A stretch of DNA of 64,000 bases, taken from contig NZ_OU015430.1 of assembly GCF_907164845.1 (NCBI RefSeq), positions 1,726,001-1,790,000 on the forward strand. The letters are read 5' to 3'. The position numbers and the translations under genes are program-made. Below the pieces are notes generated by a model. That model ran no database searches. It was not told the origin of the DNA and saw only the letters and a list, made by a program, of their open reading frames with translations. The stretch is from Lysobacter luteus (GTDB taxonomy: Bacteria > Pseudomonadota > Gammaproteobacteria > Xanthomonadales > Xanthomonadaceae). Of the stretch, positions 17,667 through 27,368 are shown piece after piece. The number at the start of each line of letters is the position of its first letter. Position 1 is the stretch's first letter.

Positions 17667-18472
17667 GGCACCTGCGCCGTGGATGCCTCGGCCGCGAGGC
17701 CAGCCCGCGCCTCGTCCAGCGCCTCGTCCAGCGTGAACCACCCTTCAAGCAGTGCCCGTCCCAGCACCGCCGCGGCGCAACCGGCCGCCCGCGCTGCGGC
17801 GATATCGGCGACGTCGCGGATGCCGCCGGATGCCTGCAGCCGGACCTGCGGCGCGACCTGCCGTAGCTGGGCGTACAGCTCCAGGTTGGGGCCCGCCAGC
17901 ATCCCGTCACGTGCAATGTCGGTGCACAGCAGGTGGCGCAGGCCGGCATCGGCGTAACGCCGCAGCAGCGGCGCAAGCGCCGAGTCGCTGGTCTCGGTCC
18001 AGCCGGCGGTCGGCAGTTGCCAGCGCCCTGCCCGGTCCTGCCGTACGTCGAGGGCGATCGTGATCCGCTCCGGCCCGAACCGGTGCAACCAGCCGGCGAC
18101 GCGTTCGGGCTCGCGCACCGCAAGCGAGCCGACGACCACGCGCGACGCACCGGCGTCGAGCAGCGCGGCGACATCTCCCTCGCAACGCACGCCCCCGCCC
18201 GTCTGCACCTGCAACCGGGTGTCGCCAACGATCCGCGCCAACAGCGTGGCAAGCGTGTATCCGCCGGCACGCGCGGCGTCCAGGTCGACCAGGTGCAGCC
18301 AGCGTGCGCCCGCATCCGCATAGCGTGCGGCCAGCGCCAGCGGCGCATCGTCGTAACGCGTTTCGCGGGCGTAGTCGCCCTGGCGCAGCCGTACCGTCCG
18401 GCCGTCGCGCACGTCGATGGCGGGCAGCAGGTCGAATGCACCGTCGCCCGGTGCGCGGCCATCGGCACTCAT
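17660..18472 (-). CDS. hisA: ProFAR isomerase
   Basis: Opens the ribose ring of ProFAR to PRFAR. The ATG at 18472 gives 270 residues, slightly longer than usual because of a short N-terminal extension ([13 protein letters not shown]) before [19 protein letters not shown]. Phosphate loops [10 protein letters not shown] and [10 protein letters not shown] and the catalytic [10 protein letters not shown] are present. It overlaps hisH by 4 bases and hisF by 7. Confidence 0.96.
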   Translation of the reverse strand: MSADGRAPGDGAFDLLPAIDVRDGRTVRLRQGDYARETRYDDAPLALAARYADAGARWLHLVDLDAARAGGYTLATLLARIVGDTRLQVQTGGGVRCEGDVAALLDAGASRVVVGSLAVREPERVAGWLHRFGPERITIALDVRQDRAGRWQLPTAGWTETSDSALAPLLRRYADAGLRHLLCTDIARDGMLAGPNLELYAQLRQVAPQVRLQASGGIRDVADIAAARAAGCAAAVLGRALLEGWFTLDEALDEARAGLAAEASTAQVPC

Positions 18473-19089
18473 GCGATGGCCTCCGAAAGGAAGTTTCGCA
18501 ACAGCCGCTCGCCCACCGTGGCCGAACGCTCGGGATGGAACTGCGCACCGAACCGCCGCCCGTCGCCGACCACCGCGGGAAAATCCGCGCCGTGGGTGGC
18601 CGTGGCCAGTGTCGCCGGCCCCATCGGTGCGGCGTAGCTGTGCACGAAGTACGCCTGTGCGCCGTCGTCGATACCGTCCAGCAATGCGCTGTGGCCGATA
18701 GGTCGCAGGCTGTTCCAGCCCATGTGCGGCACCCTCACCGCCGGCCGTCCGTCCGTGCCATCGACCGGCACGAGCCGTGACACGCGTCCCGGGAGCAACC
18801 CGAGGCATTCGACATCGCCTTCTTCGGAGGAGCCGTACAGCAGTTGCATCCCGAGGCAGATGCCCAGCAACGGCTGGCTGAGTCCTCGGACTACTTCGAC
18901 GAGACCCAGCTCGCGCAGGCGTGCCATGCCCCCCGCCGCGGCACCGACACCGGGCAGCACGACGCGCGACGCGGCGCGTATCACCGCCGGGTCGGCACTG
19001 GTGGAGACGCGAGCACCCAGGCGCTCGAACGCGTAGCGCACCGAGCCCAGGTTGGCGCCGCCGGCATCGATCAGGACGACGTCGTTCAC
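18469..19089 (-). CDS. hisH: Imidazole glycerol phosphate synthase, glutaminase subunit
   Basis: Class I amidotransferase that feeds ammonia to HisF. The GTG at 19089 ([17 protein letters not shown]) gives 206 residues; its GTGA overlaps the hisB stop. The catalytic Cys is in [16 protein letters not shown], and His and Glu are in QFHPERS near the C-terminus. Confidence 0.96.
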   Translation of the reverse strand: MNDVVLIDAGGANLGSVRYAFERLGARVSTSADPAVIRAASRVVLPGVGAAAGGMARLRELGLVEVVRGLSQPLLGICLGMQLLYGSSEEGDVECLGLLPGRVSRLVPVDGTDGRPAVRVPHMGWNSLRPIGHSALLDGIDDGAQAYFVHSYAAPMGPATLATATHGADFPAVVGDGRRFGAQFHPERSATVGERLLRNFLSEAIA

Positions 19090-20168
19090 AGCAACCCCTT
19101 CGTGCTGGGCAGCTCGTGGCCCTCGCGGCGGATGGCCTGGCGCAACGTGCGAGCGACGGCCTTGAAGCAGGCCTCGACCTGGTGGTGATCGTTGTCGCCA
19201 CGCACCTGCAGGTGCAGGTTGATCCCGGCGCCCTCGCACAGTGACCGGAAGAAGTGCGGGACCAGTTCCACCGGCAGGTCGCCCACCCGCTCGCGCCGGA
19301 ACTCGCCTTCGAACACGAAGTACGGACGCCCGGAGAAGTCCAGCGCCGCCGTCGCCAGCGACTCGTCCATCGGCAGCGTGAAGCCGTAGCGTCCGATCCC
19401 GCGTTTGTCCCCCAGCGCCTCGCGCAGGGCCTGGCCCAGCGCAAGTGCGCTGTCCTCGACGGTGTGGTGCTCGTCCACGTGCAGGTCGCCGGTGCAGCGC
19501 AGCGCCAGCGCGAAACCGCCGTGCTTGCCGAGCTGCTCGACCATGTGGTCGAAGAACCCCAGTCCCGTCGAGACCTCGGGGTCCGCCGCCCGGTCGAGGT
19601 CGACCGTGACCTGGATGGTGGTCTCGCGCGTGCTGCGCTCGACCCGTGCGCGACGCGGCGCATCGACCAGCTCGTGGGCGATACCGGCCCAGTCCCACTC
19701 GCCGCCAAACTGTCCGGTGCGCAACTGGAACGGACGCACACCCATATTGCGCGCGAACGCGTTGTCGCTTTCGCGGTCGCCGACCATCGCCGAGCGCGCC
19801 CAGTCGATGCCACGGTCGCGCAGGTAGGGCATCGCAAGGCCGATGCCCGGCTTGCGGGTGGGCGCGTTGTCGGCCGGCAGGCTGCGATCGATCAGCACGT
19901 CGCGAAAGACGATGCCCTGGCTTTCCAGCACCTGCATCATCAGCGCATGCGGGCCATCGAAGTCGGCCTGCGGGAACGCCTCGGTGCCGAGGCCATCCTG
20001 GTTGGTGACCATGACGAATGCGTACCCCGCGTCCCGCAGGCGCAGGAGCGCCGGGATCACGCCGGCGACGAAGCGCAGCTTCTCGTAGCGGTCGATCTGG
20101 AAGTCCTCCGGCTCCTCGATCAGTGTGCCGTCGCGATCAATGAAGAGAATCGGGCCTGCGGTGGTCAT
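19086..20168 (-). CDS. hisB: Bifunctional histidinol-phosphatase/imidazoleglycerol-phosphate dehydratase
   Basis: The 360-residue fusion contains a HAD phosphatase ([27 protein letters not shown]) and a C-terminal IGP dehydratase ([35 protein letters not shown]). In E. coli the phosphatase has a Zn site in ICPHLPADECDCRKP. The equivalent here is [15 protein letters not shown], so all four Zn ligands (three Cys and one His) are replaced while the catalytic Asp residues remain. It overlaps hisC and hisH by 4 bases each. Confidence 0.96.
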   Translation of the reverse strand: MTTAGPILFIDRDGTLIEEPEDFQIDRYEKLRFVAGVIPALLRLRDAGYAFVMVTNQDGLGTEAFPQADFDGPHALMMQVLESQGIVFRDVLIDRSLPADNAPTRKPGIGLAMPYLRDRGIDWARSAMVGDRESDNAFARNMGVRPFQLRTGQFGGEWDWAGIAHELVDAPRRARVERSTRETTIQVTVDLDRAADPEVSTGLGFFDHMVEQLGKHGGFALALRCTGDLHVDEHHTVEDSALALGQALREALGDKRGIGRYGFTLPMDESLATAALDFSGRPYFVFEGEFRRERVGDLPVELVPHFFRSLCEGAGINLHLQVRGDNDHHQVEACFKAVARTLRQAIRREGHELPSTKGLL

Positions 20169-21250
20169 GCGACGGCCTCCAGCGCGGCAAGCTGGGCGAT
20201 CACGCGATCGTTCTGGTCCGGGGTGCCGATCGTGATCCGCAGGGCGTCACCGAGGCCCGGGTAGCCGCGCATGTCACGCACGACGATCCCGGCGCCCAGT
20301 AGTCGCTCCAGCACGGCGGCGGCATCGGCGAAGCGCACCAGCAGGAAGTTCGCCGATGACGGATAGACGCGCCGGACCTGTGGCAGGGTCGAGATCGCGC
20401 GCCCCATCCGGGTCCGCTCGGCGACCGTCATTGCTATGTGGCCGAGCGTGTCCGACCAGGCCGCGTCATCGAGCGCCCGGCAGGCGAGTTCCGCGCAGGG
20501 TGCCGGCACCGGATACGGCGACTGGCAGCGCTGCAGCACCTCCACCAGCTCCGCATCGGCGACCACGCAGCCGATCCGGGCACCGGCCAGGGCATGTGCC
20601 TTCGAGAGCGTCCGCAGCACAACGACGTTGCGTTGCCGACCGATCAGCGACACCGCCGAGGCGCCCTCCGAGTACTCGATGTAGGCCTCGTCCACCACGA
20701 CCAGGGCCCGGCCCCTCAGCCGCAGGGCGAGCGACTCGATCGCGGCGAGCGACAGACGGCTGCCGACCGGATTGCCGGGTGAGCACAGGAACACCAGTCG
20801 GGCACCTGCAGCCAGTGCCGCGTTGCCGACCTCATCGAAATCGCAGGCGAAGCCACGCTCACCGTCCACCAGCGGCACGGCGACAACCCGAGCGCCGTGC
20901 AGGCGGGCGCAGACCTCGTACATGCCGAAGGTGGGCGGGGTGACCACCACGGCATCCCCACCGGGCCGGCAGAACGCGCGGACCAGCAGGTCGATGCCCT
21001 CGTCGCTGCCGCGGCCGACCAGCACCTGCTCGGGGCGGCAGCCGTAGCGGGTCGCCATGAGCGCGCGCAACGCCGAGGGTTGCGGATCGGGATAGCGACG
21101 CACCCGCGCGTCGTCATCGGCCGGGTTGGGCCACGCCGATTCGTTGGCGTTGAGCCACGTGTCGCCGCCAGCCATGCTGCTGCGCGCCGAACGATAGCCG
21201 GCAAAGCCACGCAGGTCCGGACGTAGGAGTGTCGTCGGTGAAGGGTTCAC
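20165..21250 (-). CDS. hisC: Histidinol-phosphate aminotransferase
   Basis: PLP-dependent transamination giving histidinol phosphate. The GTG at 21250 ([16 protein letters not shown]) gives 361 residues; its GTGA overlaps the hisD stop. Motifs: [39 protein letters not shown] and [15 protein letters not shown] with the Schiff-base Lys. Arg of the C-terminal DALRITIGT binds the substrate phosphate. Confidence 0.96.
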   Translation of the reverse strand: MNPSPTTLLRPDLRGFAGYRSARSSMAGGDTWLNANESAWPNPADDDARVRRYPDPQPSALRALMATRYGCRPEQVLVGRGSDEGIDLLVRAFCRPGGDAVVVTPPTFGMYEVCARLHGARVVAVPLVDGERGFACDFDEVGNAALAAGARLVFLCSPGNPVGSRLSLAAIESLALRLRGRALVVVDEAYIEYSEGASAVSLIGRQRNVVVLRTLSKAHALAGARIGCVVADAELVEVLQRCQSPYPVPAPCAELACRALDDAAWSDTLGHIAMTVAERTRMGRAISTLPQVRRVYPSSANFLLVRFADAAAVLERLLGAGIVVRDMRGYPGLGDALRITIGTPDQNDRVIAQLAALEAVA

Positions 21251-22548
21251 GCCAGGGCCTCCAGCCGCCGGACGACCGCCAGCCGGTGCGCATCCAGCCC
21301 TTCGGCGCTTGCCAGCTCGATCGCGCAGCCCCCGATCGCGCGTAGCCCTTGCGGGGACACCTCCTGCACGGTGATCGATGTCTGGAAGCTCGCAACCGAC
21401 AGCCCGCTGCACCAGCGCGCGGCGCCACCGGTCGGCAGCACGTGGTTGGTGCCGCTGCAGTAGTCGCCCAGTGCTTCGGGCGCCCAGTCGCCGAGGAAGA
21501 CCGAACCGGCCGCGGCCACCCGCGGCAGCCAGCCACGCGGCTCGCGCAAGGCCAGGATCAGGTGCTCGGGCGCGTAGGCGTTACTGACCTCGAATGCCTG
21601 TTCGATCGACGCTACCCGTACCAGCCGCGAGCTCGCGAGGGCTTGCCGGGCAATGTTGGCCCGCGGCAGGTCGGCGAGCTGCTGCTGGATCGCTGTCTCC
21701 ACGCTCGCCAGCAGGCCGTCGTCGTCGGTGAGCAGCAGCACCTGCGAGTCCGGCCCGTGTTCGGCCTGAGACAGCAGGTCGGCCGCGACGAACGCCGGGT
21801 TGGCGCCGCCATCGGCAATCACCAGCACCTCCGACGGACCGGCAGGCATGTCGATCGCCGCGCCGCCAGTCATCAGTGCGACCTGCCGCTTGGCCTCGGT
21901 CACGTAGGCATTGCCCGGGCCGAACAGCTTGTCGCAGGCGGGCATGCCGCCGCGGCCGAACGCCATGGCGGCGATGGCCTGCGCACCGCCCAGCTTGAAT
22001 ACCCGCCGCACGCCGCAGTGCGCGGCGGCGAACAGGACCGCCGGGTCCGCCGTGCCGTCCCGACGCGGCGGCGTGCACAGCACCACCTCGCGGCAGCCCG
22101 CCAGCCCGGCGGGAACGGCGAGCATGAGCGCCGTGGATGGCAAGGGCGCCGAGCCGGCCGGCACGTACAGACCGACCCGGGCGATCGGCCGCTTGATGCG
22201 TTGGCAGACCACTCCCGGCGCCGTCTCCACCGCCGGTGTTTCGCCCGCGCCGACGCGGTGGAAGCGCTCGATCCGGGTCGCGGCCTCGATGATCGCGGCC
22301 TTCAGGGCCGGTGTGAGTGCGGCAGCCGCGGCCTCGAACTCGGCGCCGGACACCTCGAAGTGGTCGAGCGCTACGCCATCGAGACGTGCGCCGATCTGCC
22401 GCAGCGCTTCATCGCCGTCCGTGCGGATCTGGTCCAGCAGCGCTGCGACGGTCGTGGCGACATCGGTGCCGGTCTTCTGCGCCGGGCGTTGCAGGAGTTC
22501 GTCCCGTCCCTGCGCGTCGAGCGCGTTCCAGTCCACGATCCGGCTCAT
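21247..22548 (-). CDS. hisD: Histidinol dehydrogenase
   Basis: Oxidises histidinol to histidine in two NAD-dependent steps at a Zn site. The ATG at 22548 gives 433 residues. [56 protein letters not shown] (Zn ligands) and NAYAPEHL (catalytic Glu-His) are present. It overlaps hisG by 4 bases (ATGA). Confidence 0.97.
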   Translation of the reverse strand: MSRIVDWNALDAQGRDELLQRPAQKTGTDVATTVAALLDQIRTDGDEALRQIGARLDGVALDHFEVSGAEFEAAAAALTPALKAAIIEAATRIERFHRVGAGETPAVETAPGVVCQRIKRPIARVGLYVPAGSAPLPSTALMLAVPAGLAGCREVVLCTPPRRDGTADPAVLFAAAHCGVRRVFKLGGAQAIAAMAFGRGGMPACDKLFGPGNAYVTEAKRQVALMTGGAAIDMPAGPSEVLVIADGGANPAFVAADLLSQAEHGPDSQVLLLTDDDGLLASVETAIQQQLADLPRANIARQALASSRLVRVASIEQAFEVSNAYAPEHLILALREPRGWLPRVAAAGSVFLGDWAPEALGDYCSGTNHVLPTGGAARWCSGLSVASFQTSITVQEVSPQGLRAIGGCAIELASAEGLDAHRLAVVRRLEALA

Positions 22549-23453
22549 GCCAGCATCCCTTCGACCGGCAGCACCATCAGCCCACGCGCACCCGCCCGCT
22601 TGAGTTCCTCCAGCCGCTGCCAGGTGACCGCGCCGTGGCACAGCGCCTGCAGCGCGAGCTCGTCCGCGCCGTCGACCTGCATCACCGTCGGCGCCTCCGC
22701 ATCGGGCAGCAGCGGCAACAGCGACGGCAGCACCGCGCGCGGTGCCTGGAACAGCAGCAGCTTACTGTGCCGCATGCGCAGCACCCCGTCGAGGCGGCGC
22801 AACAGCAGTGCCGCCAGCTCGCCACGCACCGCGTCGAGCTCGGCCACGGGCCCCGCCAGCACCGCCTCGCTCTCGAACATCGTCGCGACCGGCTTGAGCT
22901 GGTTGGCCGCCAGGGTGGCGCCACTGGAGACGATGTCGCAGACCGCATCGGCCTGGCCCAGCCGCGGCGCGATCTCCACCGAGCCCGACAGCAACACCAC
23001 CTCGGCGGCCACGCCCTGCTCGGCCAGCCAGCGCGATAGCAATGCCGGATAGCTCGTGGCAATCCGCATGCCGGCCAGCTGCGCCGGTCCCTGCCAGGCC
23101 CATCCCTCCGGCACCGCCAGCGCCAGCCGGCAACTGCCAAAGCCCAGCGACCGCCACTCGCGGAACGCGGCGGGGCGGTCGTTCGCAGCCCGGTCGGCGC
23201 CCTGTTCGGCCAGCACGTTGCGGCCGACCACGCCCAGGTCGCAGACACCATCGGCGATCAGGCCGGGGATGTCGTCGTCGCGCACCAGCAACAGGTCGAC
23301 CGGCAGCGTCTCGCCGTAGCAGAACAGGCGGTCGCGGCTCTCACGCCAGCTCAACCCGCAGGAAGCGAGCAAGGCGCGGGCGGGGTCGGCCAGCCGGCCG
23401 GATTTCTGGATCGCGATGCGCAGGCGATCGCGCGCGGGGGGCACAGGGGTCAT
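22545..23453 (-). CDS. hisG: ATP phosphoribosyltransferase, long form
   Basis: First committed step of histidine synthesis, feedback-controlled. The ATG at 23453 gives 302 residues, the long hexameric form with a C-terminal regulatory domain, so no HisZ partner is needed. [14 protein letters not shown] at the start, [13 protein letters not shown], and the phosphate loop [19 protein letters not shown] are diagnostic. A 34-base gap separates it from the TrpR-like gene upstream. Confidence 0.96.
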   Translation of the reverse strand: MTPVPPARDRLRIAIQKSGRLADPARALLASCGLSWRESRDRLFCYGETLPVDLLLVRDDDIPGLIADGVCDLGVVGRNVLAEQGADRAANDRPAAFREWRSLGFGSCRLALAVPEGWAWQGPAQLAGMRIATSYPALLSRWLAEQGVAAEVVLLSGSVEIAPRLGQADAVCDIVSSGATLAANQLKPVATMFESEAVLAGPVAELDAVRGELAALLLRRLDGVLRMRHSKLLLFQAPRAVLPSLLPLLPDAEAPTVMQVDGADELALQALCHGAVTWQRLEELKRAGARGLMVLPVEGMLA

Positions 23454-23487
23454 CCCGGTATTCCTGGTTCGAAAAGGGGGTGGTGCG

Positions 23488-23805
23488 TTACTTGGCCGCG
23501 ACCGTGCGGCTGCGCTTGAGTGCCTGGCCGTAACCGCCGGCGCCGCGCTCAAGCGTCCGCGCGACGCGGCCGATCGTGGTGACGCTGACATGGGTGCGCT
23601 CGTGGATCTCGCGGTACGGGATGCCCTGCGCCAGCAGCGGCACGACCCGCCACCGGTCAGTCATCGACTCGAGTTCGGCCGGCGTGCACAGGTCCTCGAG
23701 GAACGCGCGGACCTCCGTGGGCCCGCGCAAGCAGTCGATCACCGACGCCAGCGTGTCCAGCACGTCTTCCTGCACCTCTCCAACCCCGTCCGAACGACGC
23801 TTCAT
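23488..23805 (-). CDS. TrpR/YerC-family regulator, probable his operon repressor
   Basis: A 105-residue helical DNA-binding protein of the TrpR superfamily (YerC/YecD type). The core is [27 protein letters not shown] followed by the recognition helix-turn-helix [24 protein letters not shown]. The ATG at 23805 is preferred over a TTG at 23817: GGAG sits at proper spacing before it, and the length then matches YerC. It heads the histidine operon, which with the palindrome upstream suggests autoregulation and repression of his genes. The effector is not visible in sequence. Confidence 0.85.
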   Translation of the reverse strand: MKRRSDGVGEVQEDVLDTLASVIDCLRGPTEVRAFLEDLCTPAELESMTDRWRVVPLLAQGIPYREIHERTHVSVTTIGRVARTLERGAGGYGQALKRSRTVAAK

Positions 23806-23820
23806 CCCGCGCTCCAATGT

Positions 23821-23842
23821 ATTAACGCGTTAGCACGTTAAT
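23821..23842 (-). promoter_or_regulatory. Palindromic operator candidate of the his operon
   Basis: ATTAACG-N8-CGTTAAT spans 23821-23842. Nested inside it is the perfect 10-base palindrome TAACGCGTTA (23823-23832). It lies 16 bases upstream of the regulator ATG, where it would overlap the promoter or 5' leader. TrpR-type repressors bind CTAG-like or TTAAC-like dyads, so the regulator encoded next to it is the obvious candidate ligand (inference). Confidence 0.6.
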
Positions 23843-23883
23843 GCACATCGGTACGCCGATCAACCAGTTTTTGATGGCGGGAT

Positions 23884-25014
23884 TCAGGGCGTGACGCTGG
23901 GAACGCGGACCGGCCCCTCCACGGACGTGCGCCCGGCTGCCTTGGCAGCGCTCGGCGCGGGGATCCCGACCGGTGCACAGTCGGACGGATTCGCGCGCGG
24001 CGCCGGCGCATAGCCGTGTGGATTCATCGACTGCCAGCGCCAGGCATCCCGGCACATGTCGTCAATGCCCAGCCGGCTTTCCCAACCCAGCAGCCGCCGG
24101 GCCAGGCCAGGATCGGCGTAGACCTCGGCGACATCCCCGGGCCGGCGATCGACGATCTCGTACGGGACCTGCCGGCCCGACGCGCGCTCGAACGCGCGCA
24201 CCAGTTCCAGCACGCTCACCCCGCGGCCGGTGCCGAGGTTGACCGTCGCGCCAGCATCGCCGCGCTGCAGGTACTCGATCGCGTCGACGTGGGCCCGCGC
24301 CAGGTCGACGACATGGATGTAGTCGCGTACGCCGGTGCCATCCACGGTCGGGTAGTCACCACCGAACACCTGCAGGCGCTTGCGCCGACCGACCGCCACC
24401 TGGCAAACGAAGGGCATCAGGTTGTTGGGCATGCCACCCGGGTCCTCGCCGATGAGCCCCGACGCGTGCGCGCCGACCGGGTTGAAGTAGCGCAGGTTGC
24501 ACACCTGCAGGCCGCTGCCGGACTGGCAGACATCGGCCAGCAACTGCTCCACCACCAGCTTGGTACGGCCATACGGATTGGTGACCTGCAGGTCCGCATC
24601 CTCCCGCACGGGCACGTGCCGCGGGTTGCCGTACACGGTGGCGGACGAGCTGAACACCAGCCGCTGCACGCCGGCGTCCTGCATCGCCCGCAGCAGGGTG
24701 ATCGTGCCGCAGATGTTGTTGTCGAAGTACTCCAGCGGACGGCTGCACGACTCGCCGACCGCCTTCAGCGCTGCGAAGTGGATGACCGCGTCGAACCGGT
24801 GCTTTGCGAACAGCGCCGACAGTGCATCGGCATCGCGCAGGTCCACCCGGTGCGCCACCAGTGGCGCGCCGGTAAGCCGGCGCAACCGCGGCAGCACGGC
24901 CGGCGAACTGTTGACGAAGCTGTCGGCGACGACGACCTTGTGGCCGCGCTCGACCAGCTGCACGCAGGTGTGCCCCCCGATGTAGCCGGCTCCACCCGTC
25001 ACCAGGATATGCAT
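23884..25014 (-). CDS. galE: UDP-glucose 4-epimerase with C-terminal tail
   Basis: Interconverts UDP-glucose and UDP-galactose, feeding the adjacent polysaccharide locus. The ATG at 25014 gives 376 residues. MHILVTGGAGYIGGHTCVQL supplies the NAD GxxGxxG; SSSATVYGNP and NPYGRTKLVVEQ hold the catalytic Ser/Tyr-x3-Lys; LRYFNPVGAHASGLIGEDP follows. After the normal end (DAWRWQSMNPHGY) there is an extra tail of roughly 40 residues rich in Pro and Ala, absent from the 338-residue E. coli enzyme. Divergent from the export gene, with a 147-base gap showing no clear promoter. Confidence 0.95.
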   Translation of the reverse strand: MHILVTGGAGYIGGHTCVQLVERGHKVVVADSFVNSSPAVLPRLRRLTGAPLVAHRVDLRDADALSALFAKHRFDAVIHFAALKAVGESCSRPLEYFDNNICGTITLLRAMQDAGVQRLVFSSSATVYGNPRHVPVREDADLQVTNPYGRTKLVVEQLLADVCQSGSGLQVCNLRYFNPVGAHASGLIGEDPGGMPNNLMPFVCQVAVGRRKRLQVFGGDYPTVDGTGVRDYIHVVDLARAHVDAIEYLQRGDAGATVNLGTGRGVSVLELVRAFERASGRQVPYEIVDRRPGDVAEVYADPGLARRLLGWESRLGIDDMCRDAWRWQSMNPHGYAPAPRANPSDCAPVGIPAPSAAKAAGRTSVEGPVRVPSVTP

Positions 25015-25161
25015 GCTGCCTCCAGGCCCGCCCGATGACCGGTACAACGCCAAACCCGACCATCGCAGGACCAAGCAGGTCGCAACCCGTCCGCATCCGG
25101 ACTCGTGGCCGGGTTGGCTCGGATCAGTCGTTGAAGTCTGCGAATCCGGGGAAACGCCACG

Positions 25162-25788
25162 ATGAACCTGCGAGCTGCCGCCTCCTTCCTGTCCCTCCTG
25201 TTGTGCTCCCTGCTTGCCGCGTGCGCGAGCGGCGGCGGCTCGCTTGCCGATGCGCCGCCGGCCCAATCCGCCAACGCAGTGGACGCCTATCTCATCGGCG
25301 TCGACGACATCGTCCAGGTGTCGGTGTGGCGCAACCCGGAGTTGGGCATCACCGTGCCAGTGCGTCCCGACGGCATGATCTCGGTACCGCTGGTCGGCGA
25401 CGTCGCCGCCGCTGGGCTGACCCCGCAGGACGTGGCCGCCGACCTCCAAGACAAGCTGGCGGCCTATGTGCGCGACCCGCAGGTGGCGGTGATCCTGACC
25501 GACCTGCGCAGCCATGAGTACCTGTCGCGGGTGCGGGTCACCGGCGCCGTCCAGCAACCGGTGTCGATCCCGTACCGCCAGGGCATGACCGTGCTCGACG
25601 CAGTACTGGAGGCCGGCGGCATCACCGAGTTCGCCGCGCCCGGGCGGTCCAACCTGCACCGCAAGACCAGCAACGGCGCGCAAGCCCATGGCGTGCGGCT
25701 CGACCTGATCCTGGAACGGGGCGACCTCGCCACAAACTATCCGGTCGCTCCGGGTGACGTGATCACGGTTCCGGAGCGCACCTTCTGA
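25162..25788 (+). CDS. Wza-like polysaccharide export lipoprotein (XrtA-locus type)
   Basis: Outer-membrane or periplasm-facing export component of 208 residues. A signal peptide ends in lipobox LAAC with Cys21. A Poly_export domain begins YLIGVDDIVQVSVWRNPEL, followed by a SLBB-like repeat (RVRVTGAVQQPVSIPYRQGMT). It is much shorter than Wza (about 380), the size of the small export lipoproteins found in exosortase-associated EPS loci. First gene of a five-gene plus-strand operon whose first four genes have overlapping junctions. Confidence 0.9.
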   Translation: MNLRAAASFLSLLLCSLLAACASGGGSLADAPPAQSANAVDAYLIGVDDIVQVSVWRNPELGITVPVRPDGMISVPLVGDVAAAGLTPQDVAADLQDKLAAYVRDPQVAVILTDLRSHEYLSRVRVTGAVQQPVSIPYRQGMTVLDAVLEAGGITEFAAPGRSNLHRKTSNGAQAHGVRLDLILERGDLATNYPVAPGDVITVPERTF

Positions 25789-27368
25789 TGAACGCCATCG
25801 CCCTTCCGGCGCGACGCACGGCCGTCGCGGTATCGGACGCCCTGCCGCCGGACGAGCTGGTGCCGGTGCTGCTTGCCGAATGCCGGCGCCACGCCCTGCC
25901 GATCGCGGCCACCTTCGGAGCGGTCGCCCTGCTGGCGTTGCTCGTCGGGTTGTTCCTGTTGCCGCGCAACTACGTCGCCTCGACCACGATCCTCGCGCGC
26001 GAGAGCGACATCATCCAGCCGCTGCTGGAAGGACGCGCGGTCGCCACCGGCGTGACCGACCGCGCCGGCATGGCGCGCCAGGTGATCTTCAGCCGCAAGG
26101 TGCTGGAGGACATCCTCGCCACCGGTGGCTGGCTGGCCGACAACCCCTCCCCGATCGAACGCGACCGGAGGATGGAGCGCATCCAGGAGAACACCCGGGT
26201 CACCAGCCCGCGCGAGGACCTGGTGCATATCGTCTACAGCGACTCCGACGCCGAGCGCACCTTCCGGGTAACCGAGCGGCTGGCCGAGCTGTTCATCGCC
26301 GAGAGCCTGGAGACGAAGGAGCGCGAGAGCCGCGAGGCCTACGAGTTCATCGACAGCCAGGTGCAGGCCTACCACCGCAAGCTGATCGAAGCCGAGGAGA
26401 ACCTGCAGGCGTACCGGTCGCGTAATGCCGACGCCCAGCCCGACAGCACCGCCGAGGTCAACAACCGGGTTTCGGCCCTGCGCACCCAGGTCAGCCAGAA
26501 CCGCATGGAGCTGCAGGAGCACCGGTCGCGCGCCGCCGCGCTGGCCTCGCAGCTCTCGCGCGAGTCGGCCGTCACCGCGGTGCAGACGCGTGCCAACCTG
26601 TACGGCGCGCAGTTGGTGGAGCTGCAGAGCCAGGTCGACCTGCTGCTGCTCAACTACACGGAGCAGTACCCGGACGTGGTCCGCCTGCGGCACCAGATCG
26701 CCGACATCAAGCGCGCCATGCAGGAAGATGCCGCGCGCCCAGACACCGCAGCCCAGGGCGGCACGCCATTCGAGAGCGCACAGCTCAACCCGCACTACCA
26801 GCAGCTGCGCCAGCAGCGCGACGAGGCCCTGCGTGAAATGGCCGCCACCAACGCCCGGCTGGGGGTTTCGCAGTCGATGCTCGGCGAGGAGCTGGGCCGC
26901 CGCCGCAGCATCGTCAACGCCGAGGGCGCACTGGCCGAGCTGACGCGCGACTACGAGGTCAACCGCGACCTCTACCAGGACTTGTTGCGCCGGCGCGAGA
27001 ACGCACGCGTGTCGATGCAGCTCGACCAGGAAGAACGTGGCCTCACGCTGCGGGTGCAGGACCCGGCCACCATGCCGCTGCGCCCCACGGGCCTGCGCTT
27101 CATGCACTTCGCGATCGGCGGCCTGATGCTGGCGATCCTGCTGCCGCTGGGCGTGGTGTTCCTGCGCGCACGCTTCGACCCGCGCATCCGCTCGGCATCG
27201 CACCTGTCGCGCCGGATCGGTGCGCCGCTGCTGGCGGTTATCCCGACCTACCACACGCCCGCCGAGCGCCGCCAGGACGTGGCGCGCGTGGCGCTGAGCT
27301 TCGCCATCGTGGCGACGGTCGTGGTCGCCTATGGCCTGGTCTACGGCTACAAGCAGCTCTACGCATGA
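25788..27368 (+). CDS. GumC/Wzz-type chain-length determinant
   Basis: Inner-membrane co-polymerase of 526 residues that controls chain length and links synthesis to export. An N-terminal membrane segment at about residues 38-60 (IAATFGAVALLALLVGLFLL) and a second near 440-460 flank a large periplasmic part with long coiled coils (residues about 170-290 and 330-400). A PRPTG-like LRPTGLRF lies before the second membrane segment, and a third hydrophobic stretch closes the protein. The ATG is inside the stop of the export gene (TGATG). Confidence 0.9.
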   Translation: MNAIALPARRTAVAVSDALPPDELVPVLLAECRRHALPIAATFGAVALLALLVGLFLLPRNYVASTTILARESDIIQPLLEGRAVATGVTDRAGMARQVIFSRKVLEDILATGGWLADNPSPIERDRRMERIQENTRVTSPREDLVHIVYSDSDAERTFRVTERLAELFIAESLETKERESREAYEFIDSQVQAYHRKLIEAEENLQAYRSRNADAQPDSTAEVNNRVSALRTQVSQNRMELQEHRSRAAALASQLSRESAVTAVQTRANLYGAQLVELQSQVDLLLLNYTEQYPDVVRLRHQIADIKRAMQEDAARPDTAAQGGTPFESAQLNPHYQQLRQQRDEALREMAATNARLGVSQSMLGEELGRRRSIVNAEGALAELTRDYEVNRDLYQDLLRRRENARVSMQLDQEERGLTLRVQDPATMPLRPTGLRFMHFAIGGLMLAILLPLGVVFLRARFDPRIRSASHLSRRIGAPLLAVIPTYHTPAERRQDVARVALSFAIVATVVVAYGLVYGYKQLYA

